NCBI RefSeq assembly: GCF_003254505.1
Contig: NZ_QFYP01000001.1
Coordinates: 1,410,001 to 1,474,000, forward strand
Source of the DNA: Phenylobacterium hankyongense
GTDB taxonomy: Bacteria > Pseudomonadota > Alphaproteobacteria > Caulobacterales > Caulobacteraceae
Direction: 5' to 3'
Length of the DNA stretch: 64,000 nt
In this document: positions 56,163 to 64,000 of the stretch, piece by piece
Numbering within the stretch: position 1 is the stretch's first letter
Layout: each line of letters starts with the position of its first letter
Position numbers and translations under genes: made by a program
The notes under the pieces: generated by a model
What the model saw: the letters and a program-made list of their open reading frames with translations, nothing else
Databases searched by the model: none
Told to the model about the DNA's origin: nothing

Positions 56163-56545
56163 GGCGCGCGGCCTACCTCGTGATCGGGACACCAACTGGT
56201 GTGTGCTTCGGGTTCTCGCGCCTGGATAGCAGCCTCCATAGCGTCGGCCTCGGCTTGCTCATGCCCTGTGATCGGGTTCTCGATGAGACGCGGCGCGCGC
56301 CTTAGATTTGGAGTTCTTGCGCGCATGGCCTTCAGCTCGGCTTCGCTGGGGGTTTCGCCGAGCTCAGCGATCCCGCCTTTCAGCTTCCTTGCCGGAAGCG
56401 GACTCGACGACAGAGCTCGGCTTGCGACCGAGCCGATGTCCGTGCCTAGCCGGGCGGAATTGATCCCGGTGACGCCGGCGGTCGCAGGTATAGCGCAGGT
56501 TGGAATTTCGGCTCGATCCCAGCGAAAGCGCCTCCGGTAGGACAC
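56159..56545 (-). CDS. Doubtful hypothetical protein
   Basis: A 128-codon frame with an Ala/Arg-rich product. The part from ARKLKGGIAELGETPSEAEL to EAHTSWCPDHEVG reads like a protein, but the first ~35 codons run through the dispersed 35-bp repeat. It overlaps the previous gene's stop by four bases tail to tail. It might be a remnant of a larger gene. Confidence 0.3.
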   Translation of the reverse strand: MSYRRRFRWDRAEIPTCAIPATAGVTGINSARLGTDIGSVASRALSSSPLPARKLKGGIAELGETPSEAELKAMRARTPNLRRAPRLIENPITGHEQAEADAMEAAIQAREPEAHTSWCPDHEVGRAP

Positions 56546-56548
56546 GGT
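56514..56548. repeat. Dispersed 35-bp repeat, copy 2
   Basis: Starts CGATCCCAGCGAAAGCGC; the partner lies at 48071-48105. It sits about 115 bases inside the right attachment repeat. Confidence 0.5.
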
Positions 56549-56662
56549 TGGAAAATGCGCTTCTGTCGTTCTGGGAAGAGCCTGGGTAGTGGCGGTTGTC
56601 GGTCTCCGGATGCGCGCTAAGCCGCAGTAAGCTATCGCTTTTCTCCGCTCGCGTGACTCGAG

Positions 56663-56709
56663 TTCGTAATGCGGGGGTCAGGTGTTCGAGTCACCTAGGC
56701 GGCACCATC
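56663..56709 (+). repeat. Right attachment repeat (displaced tRNA-Thr 3' end)
   Basis: Perfect 47-bp copy of 34693-34739, starting in the anticodon loop and ending two bases past the CCA. Upstream bases do not form the 5' half of a tRNA, so this is a fragment and not a second tRNA gene. It marks the right end of the island. Confidence 0.9.
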
Positions 56710-56788
56710 GTTTCAATGACTTGGCGGGAATTGTGATGCTACCCCGCCGCCGACAGCGGGCTGCGTAGGCCGTGGCTCGAGCCGACGG

Positions 56789-57403
56789 CTAGGCAGGATG
56801 CGCCGTCAGCTCCTGATGCGCCTCGGCGCGGTGGGGGCGCAGCCGGAAGGCCAGCATCAGCAGGGTGACCCCGTAGACCAGGGCGTAGGCGGCGATCCAC
56901 CAGGTCAGCACCAGGGCGCCGGCCAGGGGCGCGATCGCCAGCAGTATGCCGACCGCCACCGACAGGATCCCGGAAAATCCCATCCACCAGCGGCCGTGGT
57001 CGTGGCGCAGCCTCACGGTCGCGGCCACCGCCAGCGCGCCGGAGACGATCGCCCAGGCTGCGATCAGATAGACGAAGGTGAGCGCGGCGATGCCCGGCAT
57101 CAGCACGGCGGCCGCGGCGGCCAGCAGGCTCGCCACGCCTTGCAGCAACAGCAGGCCCCACCGCTCGCGGGTGCGCGCCGCGCGGACCGCTGAGACGATG
57201 GCGAAGATCCCGTCGATCAGCATGTAGGCGGCGAACACCAGGACCAGCGAGAGCAGGGCTACGGTGGGCGTGAGCAGAGCGATGATGCCGAACAGCACCG
57301 CGCAGACGCCGCGCAGCCCGACTGCCCACCAGTTGCGGGCCAGCAGTCCGCTCAGGGCGTCGGAGCGCGGATCGATGCGGGAGATGTCTTGCGTATTGGT
57401 CAT
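56789..57403 (-). CDS. HdeD-family (DUF308) membrane protein
   Basis: The 204-aa protein has six predicted transmembrane helices in three DUF308-type pairs: GVCAVLFGIIALLTPTVALL, LVLVFAAYMLIDGIFAIVS, and later GILSVAVGILLAIAPLAG. HdeD is linked to acid resistance at high cell density in E. coli and is a standard member of the transmissible stress-tolerance locus. It is downstream of the small heat-shock gene and separated from it by a hairpin. Confidence 0.85.
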   Translation of the reverse strand: MTNTQDISRIDPRSDALSGLLARNWWAVGLRGVCAVLFGIIALLTPTVALLSLVLVFAAYMLIDGIFAIVSAVRAARTRERWGLLLLQGVASLLAAAAAVLMPGIAALTFVYLIAAWAIVSGALAVAATVRLRHDHGRWWMGFSGILSVAVGILLAIAPLAGALVLTWWIAAYALVYGVTLLMLAFRLRPHRAEAHQELTAHPA

Positions 57404-57423
57404 GGCCGTCCCTCGGAGGAATT

Positions 57424-57442
57424 GAGTGCGAGGCGCGCACTC
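57424..57442 (-). promoter_or_regulatory. Hairpin between small heat-shock and HdeD genes
   Basis: A perfect 7-bp stem (GAGTGCG / CGCACTC) with a 5-base loop lies 20 bases upstream of the HdeD start. It lacks a T-run; it may be a processing or translational control element. Confidence 0.35.
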
Positions 57443-57470
57443 GTGTCCTCGCGCCCCGCACGGGGTTGCG

Positions 57471-57989
57471 TCAGTGCGCCTGGGCGCCGCCCTCACCGGC
57501 GGCGCTCTGCTCGCGCCGGCCGACCTGCACGCGGCGGCTGCGGCCCTGGCCTTGGGCCTTCGGGATGATGATCTCCAGCACCCCGTTTTCGAGGTTGGCC
57601 TGGATGCTCTGCGGGTCGGCCGCCGCCGGCAGGCGCAGCGTGCGCTGGAAGACGCCGAACAGCCGCTCGGTGATGTGCTGGTCGGCCCTCTCGACGTCGC
57701 GTTCCTCCTTCTTCTCCGCGCGGATGGTCAGTAGGTCGTCATCCACATTGACCTCGACGTCGTCCTCGGAGACGCCGGGCAGCTCCACCGAGACGCGGAA
57801 CGCGTTGTCGGTTTCGCGAACGTCGAGGCGGGGCGCCATCAGGGCGCCCTGGCCGGCGGCGCCCTGCGGCGCGCCCCGGGCGACGTCGTCCAGCAGGCGG
57901 CTCATCTCCCGCTGCATCATCATGAACGGGCCGGCGGCCCAGCCGGGATCTTCGGTGAAGCGGAAGGGCGTGGGCAGGTTTCTCGCCAT
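57471..57989 (-). CDS. Small heat-shock protein (Hsp20 family)
   Basis: The 172-aa chaperone binds unfolding proteins without ATP. The alpha-crystallin domain runs from about residue 50 (LDVRETDNAFRVSVELPGVS) to GVFQRTLRLPAAADPQSIQ and ENGVLEIIIPKAQG, with a C-terminal I-x-I-type tail. ATG 57989 has GGAG seven bases upstream. The frame is open for a further 56 codons upstream to ATG 58157, just after the Hsp100 stop, and that extension encodes a separate conserved segment, so a longer 228-aa form is possible. Confidence 0.9.
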   Translation of the reverse strand: MARNLPTPFRFTEDPGWAAGPFMMMQREMSRLLDDVARGAPQGAAGQGALMAPRLDVRETDNAFRVSVELPGVSEDDVEVNVDDDLLTIRAEKKEERDVERADQHITERLFGVFQRTLRLPAAADPQSIQANLENGVLEIIIPKAQGQGRSRRVQVGRREQSAAGEGGAQAH

Positions 57990-58157
57990 GTCAGGTCTCC
58001 ATAGGTTTGAAGGGGCGGGCGGGTCGGGTCGATCGCGGTCGCTCCGTTGGGCCGCCCAGGCCGGCGGGTCGCTGGCCGGAAAGGACTCCTGGAGCGCTTC
58101 GTCCACAGGGTCGAAATCAGGCTGGCCGGAAACGTCGTCGAGAGGACGCCTGGCCAT
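57990..58157 (-). CDS. In-frame N-terminal extension with the ESFPASDPPAW motif
   Basis: This 56-codon stretch is continuous in frame with the Hsp20 gene and has no stop. It contains DPVDEALQESFPASDPPAW, a motif I know from small stand-alone alphaproteobacterial proteins. ATG 58157 lies four bases after the Hsp100 stop. Either two starts give two proteins, or the two modules are fused. Confidence 0.5.
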
Positions 58158-58160
58158 CGC

Positions 58161-61046
<2,886 letters not shown>

Positions 61047-61066
61047 GACGGATGTCCTTCTGCTGG

Positions 61067-61837
61067 TTACTGAGGTCGGGTGGGCGGAACCGTGGGCCCG
61101 CGCGCCCGGGGCGGCTGGAATGAGCGCTCGGCTTCAGCCGTCCGCATCCGCGGCTCGCCGTCGTCGCGGGTGGGAATCCGCCGGAAGCCGGCCTCCAGGA
61201 TCAGCACCGAGCGGCCGCGGCAGGCGATCAGGCCCTTCTCGCGCAGGGCGCTGAACGCCCGGCTGACCGTCTCCGGCGACAGGCCCAGGTAGTCGGCGAT
61301 GTCGTAGCGTGACATCGGCAGCTCGATACGGCCGGCCGAGCCCGTGCGCTGGGCGATGTCGATGAGGAAGTCGGCGACCTTGTCGACGGCGTTGGCGCGC
61401 GTCAGGAAGTGCAGGCGATCGGCGGTGCGGTCGCGGCTGAGCAGCAGCCACCACCACATGGCGTCGGCCGCGCGCATGTCCTCGTCGGCCAGCGCCTGCA
61501 GCTGCGCACGGCCGCAGCGCACCAGGCGGGCGTCACAGACGGCCTCGGCGCTGCAAAGGTGCAGCTTCTCCCGCTCCAGCCCGAAGATTTCCCCCGGCAG
61601 GTGGAAACCGTGGATGATGCGCCGGCCGTCGCTGGTGTGGCTCAGGGTCCGCACCGCGCCGACCACCACCTGGTAGACCGATTGGGCGGGATCCTCCTGG
61701 GCGTAGATCACGCCGTCGCAGGCGGTCTGGATTACACAGCCTTCGACGACGAACGGCGTCCCGCGTGGCGGGGCCAGGACAAGGTGCGACGGCCGGATCG
61801 GAGCCTGGGCCAGGGCGGGTTGCGGTTCAAATGACAT
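61067..61837 (-). CDS. Crp/Fnr-family transcriptional regulator
   Basis: The 256-aa protein has a cyclic-nucleotide-binding-like sensor domain (YQVVVGAVRTLSHTSDGRRI, FHLPGEIFGLE) and a C-terminal helix-turn-helix (YDIADYLGLSPETVSRAFSA) of the FixK/Fnr type with E-x2-S-R. The Fnr iron-sulfur Cys pattern is absent, so the signal is unknown. About 35 extra residues follow the wing. It lies 20 bases upstream of the Hsp100 gene and may control the whole locus. ATG 61837 was chosen; a longer start at 61888 is possible. Confidence 0.88.
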   Translation of the reverse strand: MSFEPQPALAQAPIRPSHLVLAPPRGTPFVVEGCVIQTACDGVIYAQEDPAQSVYQVVVGAVRTLSHTSDGRRIIHGFHLPGEIFGLEREKLHLCSAEAVCDARLVRCGRAQLQALADEDMRAADAMWWWLLLSRDRTADRLHFLTRANAVDKVADFLIDIAQRTGSAGRIELPMSRYDIADYLGLSPETVSRAFSALREKGLIACRGRSVLILEAGFRRIPTRDDGEPRMRTAEAERSFQPPRARGPTVPPTRPQ

Positions 61838-61924
61838 CGGCCTGCCTGAAGGGGCGGACACCTTCCCCCGGGCGGGCAGGCTTGGCACTCCGGACAGTCC
61901 CTCAGGAAGCTACCGCACGCGGCG

Positions 61925-61940
61925 ACTGACGCCCGTCAGT
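61925..61940. promoter_or_regulatory. Crp/Fnr-like palindrome, site 1
   Basis: ACTGACGCCCGTCAGT, a perfect 7-bp palindrome around two C, has the T-G-A-N6-T-C-A geometry of Crp/Fnr sites. It lies 78 bases before the BON gene and 87 before the regulator gene, which diverge from each other. Confidence 0.55.
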
Positions 61941-62018
61941 GCGTCGGCGGCCCCCGGCCTCAGGCTCCGAGCGCGCGTCGGAGCCCCCGCGCCGGACGCC
62001 GAATCCATCGGAGGGATC

Positions 62019-62684
62019 ATGAGAAGCGATCAGGACATCAAACAGGATGTGGAGCGCGAGCTTCGCTACGATCCTGACATCGACGCCACCGACATCGGGG
62101 TGGCCGTGAAGGACGGCGTGGTGACGCTCGCCGGCTTCGTCCACAGTTATGGAGACAAGTGGGAGGCCGAGCGCGAGGCGAAAAAGGTGATCGGCGTGCG
62201 CGCCGTCGCCAATGACATCGAGGTGCGGCTGCCGGCCGTCGACGTCAGGGCCGATCCCGAGATCGCCCGCGACGTGGCCCGGGAGATCAAGCTGTTCCTG
62301 CCGCTCGCGGCCGACGACATCAAGGCCACCGTCCGCAGCGGCTGGGTGACCCTGGAGGGTCAGGTGGAGTGGAACTTCCAGGGCCAGCGGGCCGAGCAGG
62401 CGGTGCGGCGCGTCAGGGGCGTGAAAGGGGTCAGCAACCTGGTCACGGTGAAGCCCAAGGTCGAACCCGGCGAGGTGCGCCGGCAGATCGAGGAAGCCCT
62501 CAAGCGCAACGCCGAGGTGGACGCCAGGAACATCACCGTCGAAGCCAATGGCGGCGAGGTGATCCTGAAGGGCCGCGTCCGCTCGTGGGCCGAACGCACA
62601 GAGGCGGAGCGGGCCGCCTGGCGCGCGCCCGGCGTGCGGCGGGTGGACAACCAGATCATCGTCGACGCCCTGGTCGCGGCCTGA
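62019..62684 (+). CDS. Triple-BON domain protein (OsmY-like)
   Basis: The 221-aa protein has three BON domains of about 65 residues: IKQDVERELRYDPDID, IARDVAREIKLFLPLAADDI and VRRQIEEALKRNAEVDA mark their starts, and each ends in a GV-x-x-V-x-N strand (GVRAVANDI, GVKGVSNLV, GVRRVDNQI). BON proteins bind phospholipid and help with osmotic or envelope stress. No signal peptide is seen, so it may be cytosolic or use an unusual route. Confidence 0.88.
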   Translation: MRSDQDIKQDVERELRYDPDIDATDIGVAVKDGVVTLAGFVHSYGDKWEAEREAKKVIGVRAVANDIEVRLPAVDVRADPEIARDVAREIKLFLPLAADDIKATVRSGWVTLEGQVEWNFQGQRAEQAVRRVRGVKGVSNLVTVKPKVEPGEVRRQIEEALKRNAEVDARNITVEANGGEVILKGRVRSWAERTEAERAAWRAPGVRRVDNQIIVDALVAA

Positions 62685-62770
62685 GCCGGCTCCGTGGGAG
62701 GCGCGTGGCGCTATCGCTGCGCGCTTCTACCACCGCCGCCGCGGCCGACCGGAGCGCCGGCGGCGGCTCC

Positions 62771-62788
62771 AACTGATGGGCGTCAGTT
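62771..62788. promoter_or_regulatory. Crp/Fnr-like palindrome, site 2
   Basis: AACTGA-N6-TCAGTT lies 67 bases before the peroxiredoxin start. The inverse complement of its spacer, CGCCCA, is nearly that of site 1 (CGCCCG), so the two sites share 13 of 16 central bases. Confidence 0.55.
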
Positions 62789-62855
62789 CGCCGCTCGCCA
62801 CCGGTTGCTAGCGTGCCGGCGATCATTTCCCGGCGATCATTCCCAGGAGCGTCCC

Positions 62856-63368
62856 ATGGCCGAAATCCTCCCGCCCGGACGCCCGGCCCCCGACTTTCGG
62901 CTGCGCGTGACGCCGGACCAGATGTTGTCGCTTTCCGAGCTGAGCGGCCGGCGGGTGGTGCTGGCCTTCTACCCGGCCGACTGGAGCCCGGTCTGCGGCG
63001 ACCAGATGGCGCTCTACAACCAGGTCTTGGCGGAGTTCCGCGACCGAGGCGCCTCGCTGCTGGGAATCTCCGTGGACGGCGCCTGGTGCCATCAGGCCTT
63101 CGCCAAGGATCGCAACCTGCATTTTCCGCTGCTCGCCGACTTCGAGCCGAAGGGCGCGGTGGCGCGCAGCTACGGCGCCTATCGAGACGGCGACGGCGTC
63201 GCCGAGCGCGCGCTGTTCGTGATCGACGAGAACGGGACCATCGCCTGGAGCCACTGTTCGCCGATCGCCGTCAATCCGGGCGCCGACGGAATCCTCGACG
63301 CCCTCGACCGGCTCAACGCATCGGAGACCCCGAATGTCGACCCTGAGAGTTCCCGTATCGCCGGATGA
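62856..63368 (+). CDS. Peroxiredoxin (AhpC/TSA family, AhpE-like)
   Basis: The 170-aa thioredoxin-fold protein has the peroxidatic Cys in FYPADWSPVCGDQMALYN and the downstream conserved region SLLGISVDGAWCHQAFA. It has an Arg before the C-terminal region (YGAYRDGDG), as in AhpE or PrxQ-like types, and no clear resolving Cys. It reduces hydroperoxides in the cytosol. GGAG precedes ATG 62856. The next gene starts 35 bases inside it. Confidence 0.88.
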   Translation: MAEILPPGRPAPDFRLRVTPDQMLSLSELSGRRVVLAFYPADWSPVCGDQMALYNQVLAEFRDRGASLLGISVDGAWCHQAFAKDRNLHFPLLADFEPKGAVARSYGAYRDGDGVAERALFVIDENGTIAWSHCSPIAVNPGADGILDALDRLNASETPNVDPESSRIAG

Positions 63369-63912
63369 CCATATCCTGGGCCCCGCCGACGCCCCCGTCA
63401 CCCTGGTGGAGTACGGCGACTATGAGTGCCCCTATTGCGGCATGGCCCAGCCCATTGTGCGGCAGTTGCTGCAGGGGTTCGGCAGGGACCTGCGGCTGGT
63501 GTTCCGCCATTTCCCGCTGACCGAGGTCCATCCCAACGCCGCCACCGCGGCCGAGACGGCCGAGTTCGCGGGCGACCACGGCCGGTTCTGGGAGATGCAC
63601 GACGCGCTCTACGCCAACCAGGCGAGGCTTGGGTATCACCTCTACTACGCCCTGGCGGGCCGGCTCGGCCTGTCGCCGGACGGCCTGCGCGAATGCCTGT
63701 CGCACGGGCTGCACGCCGCAAAGATCCGCTCCGACTTCCTGGGCGGCGTGCGAAGCGGCGTGAACGGGACGCCCAGCTTCTTCGTCAACGGCGTCCGCCA
63801 TGACCGCAGCTACGCCTACGACGAGCTGGCGCAGTCGATCGAACTGGCCCGCCGCGCCGCCGTCCTCACCTCGCGGCGGTTCCCGATCGGCGACGACCCA
63901 GCCCATCCGTGA
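63334..63912 (+). CDS. DsbA-family thioredoxin-like protein
   Basis: The 192-aa protein has the DsbA/Thioredoxin_4 fold with active site YECPYCGM (CPYC), the helical insert, and the cis-Pro loop GVNGTPSFFVNG. No signal peptide is seen, which is usual for the cytosolic DsbA-like members near peroxiredoxins. It may recycle the peroxiredoxin, whose gene it overlaps by 35 bases; GGAG seven bases before ATG 63334 supports that start. Confidence 0.88.
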   Translation: MSTLRVPVSPDDHILGPADAPVTLVEYGDYECPYCGMAQPIVRQLLQGFGRDLRLVFRHFPLTEVHPNAATAAETAEFAGDHGRFWEMHDALYANQARLGYHLYYALAGRLGLSPDGLRECLSHGLHAAKIRSDFLGGVRSGVNGTPSFFVNGVRHDRSYAYDELAQSIELARRAAVLTSRRFPIGDDPAHP

Positions 63913-63934
63913 CGTTCAGAAGAAGGATTTCACC

Positions 63935-64000
63935 ATGACCTCGCCCCTCGCCCGCGTCCCCCGCGGGATCCTGGCCCTGGCGGCCGCCTCGACGCTGACC
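63935..64000 (+). CDS. Exported protein, N-terminal fragment (runs off the window)
   Basis: ATG at 63935, with AAGGA eight bases upstream, opens a frame whose 22 visible codons (MTSPLARVPRGILALAAAST) look like the start of a Sec signal peptide. The rest lies outside the window. Confidence 0.5.
   Translation, partial: MTSPLARVPRGILALAAASTLT

Larger units (their letters stand above)
34740..56709 (+). mobile_element. 22-kb genomic island integrated at tRNA-Thr
   Basis: Boundaries come from the 47-bp direct repeats 34693-34739 and 56663-56709, so the excised circle would be 21,970 bp. The interior has lower GC and different codon use than the flanks. It encodes a tyrosine integrase, a primase/RepA-like ATPase, a type I restriction system with extra defence genes, and many small unknown genes. 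No conjugation genes are visible, so it is an integrative element that would need a helper for transfer. Confidence 0.88.

Noticed and set aside
56640..56709. A second tRNA-Thr gene
   Set aside because: Only the 3' 45 bases of the tRNA are present; the acceptor, D-arm and 5' anticodon stem are missing. It is the attachment repeat.
57426..57734. Plus-strand frames opposite the small heat-shock gene
   Set aside because: Antisense shadows of a clear Hsp20 gene.

Overview
The window looks like an alphaproteobacterium of the order Caulobacterales, probably close to Phenylobacterium or Caulobacter. This rests on high GC with strong third-position bias, two LexA boxes of the alphaproteobacterial type (GAAC-N7-GAAC), a CtrA-type TTAA-N7-TTAA site, and familiar neighbourhoods (coaBC-dut, gpsA-tsaD//hemC-hemD-Mic60-HemY). 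The genus is an inference.

Layout. 1-34661 is ordinary chromosome: a lipoprotein fragment; coaBC-dut; an L,D-transpeptidase, an amidase and dapB, which lacks any standard start codon; a GST/SRPBCC/ArsR group; multidomain malic enzyme; an Hsp70-like protein; a flavin amine oxidase; an M16 protease; a hemerythrin-like protein; a GST divergent from two tandem LysR genes; Rsm22; acetyl-CoA synthetase; a peroxiredoxin; a creatininase-family protein; an SleB-type wall hydrolase behind a CtrA-like site; gpsA-tsaD; and hemC-hemD-Mic60-HemY-like, followed by tRNA-Thr(CGT).

34740-56709 is a 22-kb integrated island. It is bounded by 47-bp perfect direct repeats: the 3' end of the tRNA-Thr gene at 34693-34739 and a displaced copy at 56663-56709. 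Its GC is visibly lower, and it carries a tyrosine integrase and a primase/RepA-like replication ATPase. The main cargo is a tightly coupled six-gene operon on the minus strand: WYL-domain repressor, HsdR, HsdM, HsdS, a DUF3696-type AAA ATPase, and a protein with a PLD-like H-x-R-x4-D motif. It reads as a type I restriction system transcriptionally fused to a two-gene ATPase/effector module, under one repressor whose probable operator covers the promoter. A separate PLD-family protein lies upstream. The right half adds paralogous small genes separated by near-identical terminators, a membrane protein with a helicase-like N-terminal domain, a candidate PD-(D/E)XK nuclease and a RAMA-domain protein.

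56789-64000 is a high-GC stress-resistance locus immediately right of the island: HdeD-like membrane protein, small heat-shock protein, ClpG/ClpK-like Hsp100 disaggregase with an N-terminal zinc-binding segment, Crp/Fnr regulator, triple-BON protein, peroxiredoxin and a DsbA-like thioredoxin. Its content resembles the transmissible locus of stress tolerance known from other proteobacteria. Two matching ACTGA-N6-TCAGT palindromes precede the BON and peroxiredoxin genes and may be sites for the resident Crp/Fnr regulator.

All functional calls are by eye from protein motifs; no database search was possible.
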